From the NCBI GenBank assembly GCA_000721275.1, contig JOFO01000041.1, forward strand, positions 1 through 57,215: a stretch of DNA of 57,215 nucleotides. The letters are read 5' to 3'. The stretch is from Microtetraspora glauca. GTDB taxonomy: Bacteria; Actinomycetota; Actinomycetes; Streptomycetales; Streptomycetaceae. The position numbers and the translations under genes were made by a program. How positions within the stretch are numbered: the first letter of the stretch is position 1; the number at the start of each line of letters is the position of its first letter. Below the pieces are notes generated by a model. The model saw only the letters and a program-made list of their open reading frames with translations, did not search any database and was not told the DNA's origin. Shown here in pieces: positions 1-8,477 of this stretch.

Positions 1-436
1 CCCCACGGGCACCCCCACCCCCACCGACACCACCCCGACGCCCACGGACGGCCCCACCGACGACCCGACGGACGAGCCGACCGACGACCCGACCGACGGG
101 CCCACGGACGAACCCACGGACGAGCCCACCCCGACGGACACCCCGAGCGGAACGCTCACCGCCACCGCCCCGCCCACCTCCGGCTCCTCCGGTGACAGCG
201 GCTCCACCGGCACCGGCTCCACGGGCACCTCCGGCGACTCCGGCACCTCCGGTTCGACCGGCGGCGGCTCCGGCTCCTCCGGCGGCTCCGCCCCGCAGGG
301 CGGCAGCGGCGGCACCCTCGCCGCCACCGGCGCCGCCTCCGCCGCCTCCGCCGCGCTCGGCGCGCTCGCGCTCTGCCTGCTCGGCGCCGCCGCCATGATC
401 ACGGTCCGCCGCCGCAAGGCGGTCGTCCGGCCGTGA
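1..436 (+). CDS. C-terminal part of a LAATG cell-wall-anchored protein (5' end outside window)
   Basis: The reading frame is open from base 2 to the TGA at 434-436 (144 residues visible). It starts with a Pro-Thr-Asp repeat (PTDG/PTDD/PTDE units), continues with a Ser/Gly/Thr-rich linker, and ends with a cell-wall sorting signal: LAATG, a hydrophobic Ala/Leu stretch, and a basic RRRK tail. LAxTG is the motif used by actinobacterial class E sortases. The repeat and linker look like a wall-spanning stalk. The stop overlaps the GTG start of the sortase-like gene (GTGA), so the two are translationally coupled. With pstB downstream, the missing N-terminal part could be a phosphate-binding domain, but that is inference because it lies outside the window. 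Confidence 0.8.
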   Translation, partial: PTGTPTPTDTTPTPTDGPTDDPTDEPTDDPTDGPTDEPTDEPTPTDTPSGTLTATAPPTSGSSGDSGSTGTGSTGTSGDSGTSGSTGGGSGSSGGSAPQGGSGGTLAATGAASAASAALGALALCLLGAAAMITVRRRKAVVRP

Positions 437-1308
437 CCACCGCACCGGCACCAGCCGCCCCCCGCGCCGGGCTCGGCCTGGCCGGGGCGGCGCTGTGCGT
501 CCTCGCCGCCCTCCTCATCGGCTTCGCCGCCAACCTGACCGTCGTCGGCCACCTCCAGCACGCCCGCGACCAGGCCACCGCCTACGACGAGCTGCGCGAA
601 CAACTCGCCCTCGGCACCGCCCCCGTGGGACAGACCACCTACGACGGCAAGGCCGTCGCCCCCGGCGACCCCGTCGCCCTGCTCCGCATCCCGGTCCTCG
701 GACTGCGCGAGGTCGTCGCCGAGGGCACCACCTCCGGGATCCTGATGTCGGGACCCGGCCACCGCCGCGACACCCCGCTGCCCGGCCAGGCCGGCCAGGC
801 CGTGCTCATGGGCCGCCAGTGGGGATACGGCTCCCCCTTCAACGACCTGCACCGGCTGCCGCCCGGCGCCCGCGTCGAGGTGACGACCGGACAGGGCGAG
901 GCCGTCTACGAGGTGACGGGCGTCCGCCGCCCCGGCGACCCGACCCCGGCGCGCCTCAAGGACGGCGAGGGCCGGCTGACCCTGGTGACCGCGAGCGGCG
1001 GCGCGTACACCCCCGAGGACTACCTCTTCGTCGACGCCCGGCTGACCGGCGACGCCCAGCCCAGCCCGCCGCGCCCGCTGCGGCCCGGCTGGATCACCGA
1101 CGCCGAGAAGCCGCTCGCCGGCGACCCGGCCGCCTGGCCGCAGATCTTCCTCGGCGCCCAGGCCCTGCTCCTCGCCGCCGTCCTCACCGTCCTCGCCCGC
1201 CGCCGCTGGGGCCCCCGCCAGACCTGGATCGCCGCCACCCCGGTACTCATCGCCCTCGGCGTCCTGGTCTCCGGCGAACTGACCCGCCTCCTCCCCAACC
1301 TCCTCTGA
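433..1308 (+). CDS. Sortase-fold membrane protein apparently lacking catalytic residues (pseudo-sortase)
   Basis: 291 residues. An N-terminal membrane segment (about 14-38) is followed by a class E-like sortase domain (about 65-205) and two further C-terminal hydrophobic segments. Landmarks of the fold are visible: GPGH, LPGQ, a GSPF block and a TLVT strand. Where active sortases have the catalytic His (A-G-H-R before the G-x-P-F block) this protein has Arg128. The TLxTC cysteine is Ala187, and the Arg of the last strand aligns with Tyr197. The protein should therefore not transpeptidate. The GTG start overlaps the stop of the LAATG protein, so it may bind, chaperone or scaffold that partner, but this is inference. 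My alignment was made by eye. Confidence 0.75.
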   Translation: MTTAPAPAAPRAGLGLAGAALCVLAALLIGFAANLTVVGHLQHARDQATAYDELREQLALGTAPVGQTTYDGKAVAPGDPVALLRIPVLGLREVVAEGTTSGILMSGPGHRRDTPLPGQAGQAVLMGRQWGYGSPFNDLHRLPPGARVEVTTGQGEAVYEVTGVRRPGDPTPARLKDGEGRLTLVTASGGAYTPEDYLFVDARLTGDAQPSPPRPLRPGWITDAEKPLAGDPAAWPQIFLGAQALLLAAVLTVLARRRWGPRQTWIAATPVLIALGVLVSGELTRLLPNLL

Positions 1309-1376
1309 ACCCCTGAACCCCCTGAACCCCTGAGAGCCCCTGAGCTGTCTGAGCTCTCTGAGCCCTGACCTTCCTG
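1303..1376. repeat. Degenerate CTGA-rich short tandem repeat
   Basis: About nine CTGA tetramers, spaced roughly 7-10 bases as CCCTGAAC or CCCTGAGC variants, lie between the pseudo-sortase stop and pstB. No hairpin is evident. It looks like slippage-derived spacer DNA. Confidence 0.6.
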
Positions 1377-1410
1377 AACCTCCTCCGGACCCCGTGGAGC
1401 CGATGCCGCC

Positions 1411-2250
1411 ATGACCGACCTCGCCGACACCGTCACCCTGCCGCCCGTGCCCGCCGGGAAGCCGCCGGCCGGCCGCGCCGGCGCGCTCGAAGCCGAGGCC
1501 GTCTCCGCCTGGTTCGGCGACCGCAAGGTTCTCGACCGGGTCTCGCTCGCCATGCCCGCCCACGAGGTGACCGCCCTCATCGGCCCCTCCGGCTGCGGCA
1601 AGTCCACCTTCCTCCGCATCCTCAACCGGATGCACGAACTCATCGGCTCCGCCGCCCTGTCGGGCCGGGTCCTCCTCGACGGCGCCGACATCTACGACCG
1701 GGGCCGCCGCATCACCCACGCCCGCCGCGAGATCGGCATGGTCTTCCAGAAGCCCAACCCGTTCCCCGCGATGAGCCTGTACGAGAACGTCCTCGCCGGC
1801 CTCAAGCTCGGCGGCGTCCGGGCCGGCCGCGACGAGAAGGACGCCCTCGTCGAGGAGTGCCTGACCCGCGCCGGGCTCTGGAACGAGGTCAAGGACCGGC
1901 TCCGGCAGCCCGGCGGCGCCCTCTCCGGCGGCCAGCAGCAGCGCCTCTGCATCGCCCGCGCGCTCGCCGTCCGCCCCCGGGTGCTCCTCATGGACGAGCC
2001 CTGCTCGGCCCTCGACCCCACCTCCACCCGGCGCGTCGAGGAGACCATCGCCGAGCTGAAGTCCGAGGTGACCATCGTGATCGTCACCCACAACATGCAG
2101 CAGGCCGCCCGGGTCTCCGACTCCTGCGCCTTCTTCCTCGCCGAACAGGGCACGCCCGGCGTGATCGTCGAACACGGCCCCACCGAGGCGATGTTCGGCG
2201 CCCCCGCCGACCCCCGCACGGCGGACTACGTCAACGGCCGCTTCGGCTAG
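1411..2250 (+). CDS. pstB: PstB-like phosphate ABC transporter ATP-binding protein
   Basis: 279 residues, close to the usual PstB length (about 250-260) plus an N-terminal tail. Walker [10 protein letters not shown] is at 58-66, the PstB-typical VFQKPNPFP around 111-119, signature LSGGQQQR at 171-178, Walker B VLLMDEP at 191-197 and the H-loop His at 227. It should energise inorganic phosphate import at the inner face of the membrane. ATG 1411 follows GGAG at 1396-1399. No permease genes lie to its right; the rest of the system is presumably left of the window. The anchored protein and dead sortase upstream suggest a specialised second Pst locus rather than the canonical pstSCAB operon. The ATPase assignment is firm; the substrate is inferred from family resemblance. 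Confidence 0.88.
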   Translation: MTDLADTVTLPPVPAGKPPAGRAGALEAEAVSAWFGDRKVLDRVSLAMPAHEVTALIGPSGCGKSTFLRILNRMHELIGSAALSGRVLLDGADIYDRGRRITHARREIGMVFQKPNPFPAMSLYENVLAGLKLGGVRAGRDEKDALVEECLTRAGLWNEVKDRLRQPGGALSGGQQQRLCIARALAVRPRVLLMDEPCSALDPTSTRRVEETIAELKSEVTIVIVTHNMQQAARVSDSCAFFLAEQGTPGVIVEHGPTEAMFGAPADPRTADYVNGRFG

Positions 2251-2264
2251 GGAAGCCGGCGACG

Positions 2265-2308
2265 CGGCGGAGGGCCGGTACGGGAACTCCCGTACCGGCC
2301 CTCCGCCG
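2265..2308. terminator. Bidirectional terminator between pstB and phosphomannomutase
   Basis: Inverted repeat with arms 2265-2285 and 2288-2308, complementary over all 21 positions around a two-base centre (effectively a 20-bp stem with a tetraloop). It sits between convergent genes. Confidence 0.85.
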
Positions 2309-2318
2309 TCGTGACCGG

Positions 2319-3971
2319 CTACAGCCCCGCGGCCGCCGCCAGGTCCTTCTTCAGCGCGCCCAGCACCTCGGCGCCGGTCGCCCGCGCCGCGGCCAGACCG
2401 CTCGCGCCCGCGACCGGGACCACGACCTCCAGGTAGCACTTCAGCTTGGGCTCGGTGCCCGAGGGACGGACGATCACCCGGGCCCTGTACGCGCCCTCCA
2501 GGTGGTAGCGCAGGCCGTCCGTCGGCGGCAGCGACTCCGTGCCCTTCGTCAGGTCCTCAGCCGACACCACGGTCAGGCCCGCCAGCCGCGCCGGCGGGTT
2601 CTCCCGCAGCGCCGCCATCGCGTTCGCGATGATCCCCAGGTCCTCCACGCGCACCGACAGCTGGTCCGTCGCGTGCAGGCCGTGCTCGACCGCCAGGTCG
2701 TCGAGCAGGTCGGTCAGCGTCCGGCCCCGCTCCTTCAGCTCCGACGCCAGCTCGGCGACGAGCAGCGCGGCCGTGATGCCGTCCTTGTCGCGGACGCCCT
2801 CCGGGTCCACGCAGTAGCCCAGCGCCTCCTCGTAGCCGTACCGCAGCCCCTGGACGCGGGCGATCCACTTGAAGCCGGTCAGCGTCTCCTCGTACCCGAC
2901 GCCCGCCGCCTCCGCGATCCGGCCGAGCAGCGACGACGACACGATCGACTCGGCGAAGACGCCGCGCGCCCCCTTGCGCACCAGGTGCGCGGCGAGCAGC
3001 GCGCCGACCTCGTCCCCGCGGAGCATCCGCCAGCCGCCCTCCACGGACGCGTCCGGCACGGCCACGGCGCAGCGGTCGGCGTCCGGGTCGTTGGCGATGA
3101 CGAGGTCGGGGTCCACGGCCCGGGCCGCCTCGAAGGCGAGGTCCATGGCGCCCGGCTCCTCCGGGTTCGGGAACGCGACCGTCGGGAACGCCGGGTCCGG
3201 CTCCGCCTGCGCGGCGACCAGCGCGGGCGCGGGGAAGCCGTGCCGGGCGAAGGCCGCCGTCAGGACGTCCTTCCCGACGCCGTGCATCGCGGTGTACACC
3301 GTCCGGGCGGTCCGCGGCGAGCCCGGGGTCAGCACGGCGTCGGTCCGGGCCAGGTACGCCTCCAGGACCTCGTCGCCGAGCACCTCCCAGCCGCTGTCGG
3401 GCCGCGGCACGTCCGCCAGCGCGCGGACGGCGGCGATCTCGGCCGCGATCTCGGCGTCGGCCGGCGGCACGATCTGCGAGCCGTCGCCCAGGTACACCTT
3501 GTAGCCGTTGTCGCGCGGCGGGTTGTGGCTCGCGGTCACCTCGACGCCGGCGACGGCGCCCAGGTGCCTTATGGCATATGCCAGGACCGGCGTCGGCAGC
3601 GGGCGCGGCAGCAGCGCGGCGCGCAGCCCGGCGCCCGTCATCACGGCGGCCGTGTCCCGGGCGAAGTCGGCCGACTTGTACCGGGCGTCGTAGCCGATCA
3701 CGACGAGGCCGCCGGCCTGCCCCTTCGCCTTCAGGTACGCGGCCAGGCCCGCGGCGGCCCGGATCACCACGGACCGGTTCATCCGCATGGGCCCGGCGCC
3801 CAGCTCGCCGCGGAGCCCCGCGGTGCCGAACTGCAGCGTCCCGGCGAACCGTACGGCCAGCTCGTCGGTCTCCCCCCGGTCGAGGAGCGCGCCGAGCTCC
3901 TCCCGGGTCTCCGGGTCGGGATCCTCGGCGAGCCACGCCTGGGCCCGGGCGAGGAGTTCGTCCTGCGTCAC
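2319..3971 (-). CDS. Phosphomannomutase/phosphoglucomutase (alpha-D-phosphohexomutase family)
   Basis: 550 residues. Family signatures appear in order: phosphoserine loop TASHNP (146-151, Ser148), Mg-binding DPDADR (295-300), sugar-recognition EEALGY near 380 and the phosphate-binding RPSGTEPK motif near 502. It interconverts hexose or pentose 1- and 6(5)-phosphates in the cytoplasm. The adjacent purine nucleoside phosphorylase on the same strand (117-bp gap) suggests it may handle (deoxy)ribose-1-phosphate released from nucleosides, which is inference. The GTG start at 3971 keeps the normal family N-terminus. A small cluster of codons rare in this genome (GCA TAT GCC ATA AGG) lies near residues 131-136. 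Confidence 0.9.
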   Translation of the reverse strand: MTQDELLARAQAWLAEDPDPETREELGALLDRGETDELAVRFAGTLQFGTAGLRGELGAGPMRMNRSVVIRAAAGLAAYLKAKGQAGGLVVIGYDARYKSADFARDTAAVMTGAGLRAALLPRPLPTPVLAYAIRHLGAVAGVEVTASHNPPRDNGYKVYLGDGSQIVPPADAEIAAEIAAVRALADVPRPDSGWEVLGDEVLEAYLARTDAVLTPGSPRTARTVYTAMHGVGKDVLTAAFARHGFPAPALVAAQAEPDPAFPTVAFPNPEEPGAMDLAFEAARAVDPDLVIANDPDADRCAVAVPDASVEGGWRMLRGDEVGALLAAHLVRKGARGVFAESIVSSSLLGRIAEAAGVGYEETLTGFKWIARVQGLRYGYEEALGYCVDPEGVRDKDGITAALLVAELASELKERGRTLTDLLDDLAVEHGLHATDQLSVRVEDLGIIANAMAALRENPPARLAGLTVVSAEDLTKGTESLPPTDGLRYHLEGAYRARVIVRPSGTEPKLKCYLEVVVPVAGASGLAAARATGAEVLGALKKDLAAAAGL

Positions 3972-4088
3972 GGTGATGCGCCTTTCGTCTGCGGGCGGTG
4001 AGGTGGGGTGGGGGGGGCGGATGGGGGCGGGGCGGGGACGGTCGCCGGGGCCGGCCGCCGCGCGGAGCCCTTCCCCGCCCCGGAAGGA

Positions 4089-4892
4089 TCAGATGCGGTC
4101 CAGGACCCGCGTCAGCAGTTCGCCCATCCGCGCCGCCGAGTCGCGTCCCGCCTGCAGGACCTCCTCGTGGTTCAGCGGCTCGCCCGAGAGCCCCGCCGCG
4201 AGGTTGGTCACCAGGGAGATGCCGAGGACCTCCGCGCCGGCCTCGCGGGCCGCGATGGCCTCCAGGACCGTGGACATGCCGACGAGGTCGCCGCCCATGA
4301 CGCGGACCATGTTGATCTCGGCGGGCGTCTCGTAGTGCGGGCCGGGGAACTGGACGTACACGCCCTCCTCCAGCGTCTCGTCGACCTCCTTGCACAGCGC
4401 GCGCAGCCGCGGCGAGTACAGGTCGGTGAGGTCGACGAAGTTCGCGCCGACGATCGGCGAGGCGGCCGTGAGGTTGATGTGGTCGCTGATGAGGACCGGC
4501 TGGCCGGGGCGCATGCCCTCGCGCAGGCCGCCGCAGCCGTTCGTCAGGACGACGGTCTTCACGCCGGCGGCGACGGCCGTGCGCACGCCGTGCGCGACGG
4601 AGGCGACCCCGCGGCCCTCGTAGAAGTGGGTGCGGCCGAGGAAGACCAGGGCGCGCTTCTCACCGATCTTGTACGAGCGGATCTTGCCGCCGTGGCCCTC
4701 GACGGCCGGCGGCGGGAAGCCCGGGAGGTCGGTGACGGGGAACTCGGCCTCGGGCGCGCCCAGGGCGTCGACGGCGGGGGCCCAGCCGGAGCCCATGACC
4801 AGGGCGACGTCGTGGTTCTCGACACCGGTCAGCTCGCGCAGGCGCGCGGCCGCGGCCTCGGCGGCCTCGTACGGGTTGGCAGTAGCGTTCAC
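4089..4892 (-). CDS. Purine-nucleoside phosphorylase (trimeric PNP family)
   Basis: 267 residues, typical of trimeric PNPs. Visible motifs are the GSG phosphate loop near 34-36, [33 protein letters not shown] and the base-binding VTNLAAG near the C-terminus. It cleaves inosine/guanosine and deoxy analogues with phosphate to free base plus (deoxy)ribose-1-phosphate in purine salvage. GTG at 4892 is taken as the start because the protein then begins just before the conserved N-terminal helix. It is probably co-transcribed with the phosphohexomutase downstream. The VTN-type base pocket fits 6-oxopurines rather than adenosine. Confidence 0.92.
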   Translation of the reverse strand: MNATANPYEAAEAAAARLRELTGVENHDVALVMGSGWAPAVDALGAPEAEFPVTDLPGFPPPAVEGHGGKIRSYKIGEKRALVFLGRTHFYEGRGVASVAHGVRTAVAAGVKTVVLTNGCGGLREGMRPGQPVLISDHINLTAASPIVGANFVDLTDLYSPRLRALCKEVDETLEEGVYVQFPGPHYETPAEINMVRVMGGDLVGMSTVLEAIAAREAGAEVLGISLVTNLAAGLSGEPLNHEEVLQAGRDSAARMGELLTRVLDRI

Positions 4893-4976
4893 TGGCTCTT
4901 CTCGCCTCGGGGAGGGGGTCCGAGGGAGGAGACCCCGGACGGATTTCGTTCGCGAAGAAGCCTAGCCCGAGAATTC

Positions 4977-4988
4977 CTACGCGCGTAG
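4977..4988. promoter_or_regulatory. 12-bp perfect palindrome in a divergent-gene-free gap upstream of the PNP gene
   Basis: CTACGCGCGTAG is a perfect palindrome about 85 bp upstream of the PNP start, in a relatively AT-rich patch (CGAGAATTC beside it). It could be an operator; no regulator can be named. Confidence 0.3.
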
Positions 4989-5055
4989 ATGACGGCGCGG
5001 ACGGACATGCGATCGTTGTCTTGTCGTTTCCGACGAAAACCGGCCGGCCCGCGTC

Positions 5056-5493
5056 TCAGCAGGGCCGTTTGCGGAGCTCCATCACGTAGTCGTGGGGCGC
5101 GCCCGCGGACTCCGCCGCGTCGGCGACCTCGCCGAGGTAGCGGGCGGACGGCAGGCCGCCCTCGTACGCGTTGAGCACGTACACCCAGGCCGGCTCGTCG
5201 CCGTCGAGGGTGTGCACCCGGATCCGCATCCGGCGGTAGATGTCGAGGCCGACGCCCTCCCAGCGGTCCATGGAGTCCTCGTCCATCGGGGCGATGTCGT
5301 ACAGCGCGACGAAGACCTGCCGGCGCGGGGCCTCGACGAGGGTGGCGAGCGCGCCCTCCCAGCCCATCTGCTCGCCGCCGAAGGTGAGCCGCCAGCCGTT
5401 CAGCCAGCCGGTGCCGCGCAGCGGGGAGTGCGGGGCGCGGCGGCTCATCAGCCGCGCGTCGAGGTTGCCGGCGTAGGCGGCGTAGAGCGACAT
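5056..5493 (-). CDS. Gamma-glutamylcyclotransferase-like (AIG2 fold) protein
   Basis: 145 residues beginning MSLYAAYAGN, matching the Y-x-S/G-N phosphate-loop-like start of the gamma-glutamylcyclotransferase/AIG2 superfamily. A DRWEGVG segment supplies the glutamate expected near the active site. The frame is open far upstream (into the lpdA region), but only the part from ATG 5493 has family sequence and normal composition. The ribosome site is weak. Family members release 5-oxoproline from gamma-glutamyl compounds, but many bacterial homologues have no proven substrate. It sits between the PNP unit and the lpdA promoter and is monocistronic as far as can be seen. Confidence 0.75.
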   Translation of the reverse strand: MSLYAAYAGNLDARLMSRRAPHSPLRGTGWLNGWRLTFGGEQMGWEGALATLVEAPRRQVFVALYDIAPMDEDSMDRWEGVGLDIYRRMRIRVHTLDGDEPAWVYVLNAYEGGLPSARYLGEVADAAESAGAPHDYVMELRKRPC

Positions 5494-5636
5494 GGGACCG
5501 AGGGTACGGGAGTGGTCCGGCGATCCGGTGAACGCCGAGGTGGCGGCCCCGGGGGCGGACCGGGGGGTGCGCCGGGGGCCGGGCGGGGCCCGGGCGGGGG
5601 CGTTTGCGCGGGCCCCGGCGCGAGGGGGCGCGCCGG

Positions 5637-5690
5637 GTGCGGGACAATGGGATACGCACTTGAAGCGTGCGGGACAATGGCGTACGCACT
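5637..5690 (+). repeat. Two 24-bp direct repeats in the lpdA promoter region
   Basis: GTGCGGGACAATGG followed by (GA/CG)TACGCACT occurs at 5637-5660 and 5667-5690, 22 of 24 bases identical and 30 bp apart. Each copy is itself a dyad (GTGCG...CGCAC) and contains GACAAT, a plausible -10-like hexamer. They end about 58 bp before the lpdA start and look like a tandem operator or duplicated promoter. Confidence 0.6.
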
Positions 5691-5748
5691 GCAGCCCAGC
5701 GGGGGCCGCACACCCCCGGCAGAACGAGAGCGCGAGGCGTAGATCCCA

Positions 5749-7188
5749 GTGACCCGGATCGTGATCATCGGCGGCGGACCCGGCGGATACGAGGCGGCCC
5801 TGGTGGGCGCCCAACTCGGCGCGGAGGTGACCGTCGTCGACTGCGACGGCCTCGGCGGCGCGTCCGTCCTGACCGACTGCGTCCCCTCCAAGACCCTGAT
5901 CGCCACCGCCGAGGTGATGACCACCTTCGACTCCTCCTACGAGGAGCTGGGCATCATCGTCGCGGACGACACCCCGCACATCGAGCAGGCCGCCCGCGTC
6001 GTCGGCGTGGACCTCGGCAAGGTCAACCGCCGGGTGAAGCGGCTCGCGCTCGCGCAGTCGCACGACATCACCGCCTCGGTCACCCGGGCCGGCGCCCGGG
6101 TGCTGCGCGGACGCGGCCGGCTGGACGGCCGGCAGGCGATGGACGGCTCCCGTCAGGTGATCGTCACCGCCGCCGACGGCAGCGAGGAGACGCTGACGGC
6201 GGACGCGGTGCTGATCGCGACCGGCGGCCACCCGCGCGAGCTGGCCGACGCCAAGCCGGACGGCGAGCGGATCCTGAACTGGACGCAGGTGTACGACCTG
6301 AAGGAGCTCCCGGAGGAGCTCATCGTGGTCGGTTCGGGTGTGACCGGCGCCGAGTTCGCCGGCGCCTACCAGGCGCTCGGCTCGCGGGTCACCCTCGTCT
6401 CCAGTCGCGACCGGGTGCTGCCGGGCGAGGACCCGGACGCCGCCGCGGTCCTGGAGGACGTGTTCCGCCGCCGCGGCATGAACGTGATGGCCCGCTCCCG
6501 CGCCGAGTCCGCCAAGCGGGTCGGCGACCGCGTCGAGGTGACCCTCGCGGACGGCCGGGTCATCTCCGGCACCCACTGCCTGATGGCGGTCGGCGCGATC
6601 CCGAACACCGCCGGGATGGGCCTGGAGGAGGCCGGCGTCCGGCTCAAGGACTCCGGGCACATCTGGACCGACAAGGTCTCCCGCACCTCCGCCCCGGGCG
6701 TCTACGCGGCCGGCGACGTCACCGGCGTCTTCGCGCTCGCCTCGGTCGCCGCCATGCAGGGCCGGATCGCGATGTACCACTTCCTCGGCGACGCGGTGGC
6801 CCCGCTCAACCTGAAGACGGTCTCCTCGAACGTCTTCACCGACCCGGAGATCGCCACCGTCGGCTACACCCAGGCCGACGTGGACGCCGGCAAGATCGAC
6901 GCCAAGGTCGTCAAGCTGCCGCTGCTGCGCAACCCGCGCGCCAAGATGCAGGGCATCCGGGACGGCTTCGTCAAGATCTTCTGCCGTCCGGGCACGGGGA
7001 TCGTGGTCGGCGGCTGCGTCGTCGCCCCCAAGGCGAGCGAGCTGATCCACCCCATCTCGATCGCGGTCGACAACAATCTGACGGTCGAACAGATCGCAAA
7101 TGCTTTCACCGTGTACCCCTCCCTGTCGGGCTCGATCGCCGAAGTGGCACGGCAGTTGCACACCCGAAAGACCTCGGGCGAGGGCTGA
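5749..7188 (+). CDS. lpdA: LpdA-type NAD(P)H:quinone reductase (atypical flavoprotein disulfide reductase)
   Basis: 479 residues. The N-terminal FAD motif is GGGPGGYEAA, the central NAD(P)-binding motif is VVGSGVTGAEFA near 198, and the second FAD contact is YAAGDVTG near 326. The usual CxxxxC redox pair is degenerate: GGASVLTDCVPSK keeps only the second Cys. The C-terminal His-x4-Glu dyad is also missing (TVYPSLSGS). That pattern is the one known for Mycobacterium tuberculosis LpdA (Rv3303c), which reduces quinones rather than lipoamide. It is thus unlikely to be the E3 of a 2-oxoacid dehydrogenase. GTG 5749 opens directly on the FAD-binding strand. The promoter region carries the paired direct repeats. 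Confidence 0.85.
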   Translation: MTRIVIIGGGPGGYEAALVGAQLGAEVTVVDCDGLGGASVLTDCVPSKTLIATAEVMTTFDSSYEELGIIVADDTPHIEQAARVVGVDLGKVNRRVKRLALAQSHDITASVTRAGARVLRGRGRLDGRQAMDGSRQVIVTAADGSEETLTADAVLIATGGHPRELADAKPDGERILNWTQVYDLKELPEELIVVGSGVTGAEFAGAYQALGSRVTLVSSRDRVLPGEDPDAAAVLEDVFRRRGMNVMARSRAESAKRVGDRVEVTLADGRVISGTHCLMAVGAIPNTAGMGLEEAGVRLKDSGHIWTDKVSRTSAPGVYAAGDVTGVFALASVAAMQGRIAMYHFLGDAVAPLNLKTVSSNVFTDPEIATVGYTQADVDAGKIDAKVVKLPLLRNPRAKMQGIRDGFVKIFCRPGTGIVVGGCVVAPKASELIHPISIAVDNNLTVEQIANAFTVYPSLSGSIAEVARQLHTRKTSGEG

Positions 7189-7284
7189 CACCCGGCGGAC
7201 CGCGGCGGCGGTCACCGCCCTCGCCTGCGGGAACGGTTCGCCGACTCGGACAACCCCCGGCACATCGGGGCATAGAACGATCAG

Positions 7285-7320
7285 AAGCGGGGCTCTCCAT
7301 ACCACGGGGGAGCCCCGCTT
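7285..7320. terminator. Rho-independent-like terminator after lpdA
   Basis: An 11-bp perfect stem (7285-7295 with 7310-7320) closes a 14-base loop about 100 bp after the lpdA stop and before the deoR promoter. Confidence 0.7.
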
Positions 7321-7348
7321 GTGTGCATCTTCCGCAATCCGGTCCATA

Positions 7349-7381
7349 GTGCTGAAAAGCACCGGCGGCGCACGTTACTGT
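7349..7381 (+). promoter_or_regulatory. deoR promoter with dyad operator; leaderless start
   Basis: GTGCT-gaaa-AGCAC (7349-7362) is a perfect 5-bp-arm dyad overlapping the expected -35 position. TACTGT (7376-7381) is a good -10 placed seven bases before the GTG start, so the transcript should be leaderless. The dyad is a candidate autoregulatory site. Confidence 0.5.
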
Positions 7382-7388
7382 CAGTTTC

Positions 7389-8351
7389 GTGTTCGCTGCA
7401 GAACGTCGCCAGTTGATCCTCGAAATGGTGCGAGCCAATGGGGCCGTGTCGCTCCGCGAGCTCGCCCGCGTCGTCCAGACCTCCGAAGTGACCGTGCGCC
7501 GCGACGTACGGGCCCTGGAGGCAGAAGGACTCCTCGACCGCCGGCACGGCGGTGCGGTGCTGCCGGGCGGATTCACGCGAGAGTCCGGCTTCCCGCAGAA
7601 ATCCCATCTCGCGACCGCGGAGAAGACGGCCATCGCCGACGTCGCCGCGAGCCTGGTCGAAGAGGGCGAGGCCATCGTCGTCGGCGCCGGGACCACCACC
7701 CAGGAGCTGGCCCGCCGGCTCGCCCGGGTGCCCGGCCTCACCGTGGTCACCAACTCGCTGCTCGTCGCCCAGGCGCTGGCGCACGCCAACCGGGTCGAAG
7801 TCGTCATGACCGGCGGCACCCTGCGCGGCTCCAACTACGCGCTCGTGGGCAGCGGGGCCGAGCAGTCGCTCCAGGGGCTGCGCGTCTCCCGCGCCTTCCT
7901 CTCCGGCAGCGGGCTCACCGCCGAGCGCGGGCTCTCCACCTCCAACATGCTCTCCGCGAGCGTGGACCGGGCGCTGGTGCAGGCCGCTGCCGAGGTCGTG
8001 GTCCTCGCCGACCACACCAAGCTCGGCACCGACACCATGTTCCAGACGGTGCCGACCGACGTGATCACCCGGCTGGTCACCGACGAGCCCCCGCCGCACG
8101 ACGAGCGGGCCGGCACCGAGCTTCAGGCCCTCGCCGACCAGGGCGTGCAGATCGCCGTGGCCGCCACCGGCCAGAGCGGCGCCCCCGCCGCCGAGCAGCT
8201 GCCGCCGGGCGTCCGGGGCCGCCGCGAGATGCCGCTGCCCGTCCAGCGCGGAGGCAGGATGCCGGGCGGTCAGTTCCGCGGCCCCGGCCCCGGCATGGGC
8301 GCCGAGCCCATGGAGCGCACGGCGCGCGTCGCGGACCTGCGCCGCCGCTGA
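7389..8351 (+). CDS. DeoR-family transcriptional regulator
   Basis: 320 residues. The N-terminal DeoR winged helix-turn-helix (about 1-60, with VTVRRDVRALEAEGLL) is followed by the DeoRC sugar-phosphate sensor domain (about 75-235, with the GAGTTTQELA phosphate-binding loop and DHTKLG). A Pro/Gly/Arg-rich low-complexity tail of about 70 residues makes it longer than the usual 250-260. It probably responds to a phosphorylated sugar. The neighbouring PNP/phosphohexomutase unit is an attractive but unproven target. The GTG start is set by the -10 element seven bases upstream; no Shine-Dalgarno sequence is present. Confidence 0.88.
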   Translation: MFAAERRQLILEMVRANGAVSLRELARVVQTSEVTVRRDVRALEAEGLLDRRHGGAVLPGGFTRESGFPQKSHLATAEKTAIADVAASLVEEGEAIVVGAGTTTQELARRLARVPGLTVVTNSLLVAQALAHANRVEVVMTGGTLRGSNYALVGSGAEQSLQGLRVSRAFLSGSGLTAERGLSTSNMLSASVDRALVQAAAEVVVLADHTKLGTDTMFQTVPTDVITRLVTDEPPPHDERAGTELQALADQGVQIAVAATGQSGAPAAEQLPPGVRGRREMPLPVQRGGRMPGGQFRGPGPGMGAEPMERTARVADLRRR

Positions 8352-8431
8352 GCCGGCGGCCCGTCCCGTACCGCCCGGGTCGCCCCGTACGCAGTGAGCC
8401 GCCGTCCCTTCCCGTGCCCCGTACACGGCGA

Positions 8432-8463
8432 AGGGCCCCACAGGCGGCTGCCTGCGGGGCCCT
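8432..8463. terminator. Bidirectional terminator between deoR and accA2
   Basis: 14-base arms (8432-8445 and 8450-8463) pair with one mismatch around a four-base loop, between convergent genes. Confidence 0.8.
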
Positions 8464-8477
8464 CGCGCGCGGGAACG

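Noticed and set aside
192..398. Pro/Ala-rich frame at the left edge
   Set aside because: It is an alternative frame of the Ser/Gly/Thr-rich wall-anchored protein, whose own frame ends in a proper LAATG sorting signal.
5749..7188. Calling lpdA a dihydrolipoamide dehydrogenase (E3)
   Set aside because: One of the two redox cysteines and the C-terminal His-Glu dyad are missing, so lipoamide chemistry is unlikely.
5494..7362. N-terminal extension of the gamma-glutamylcyclotransferase-like frame across lpdA
   Set aside because: The extension is antisense to lpdA, and the family sequence begins exactly at ATG 5493.
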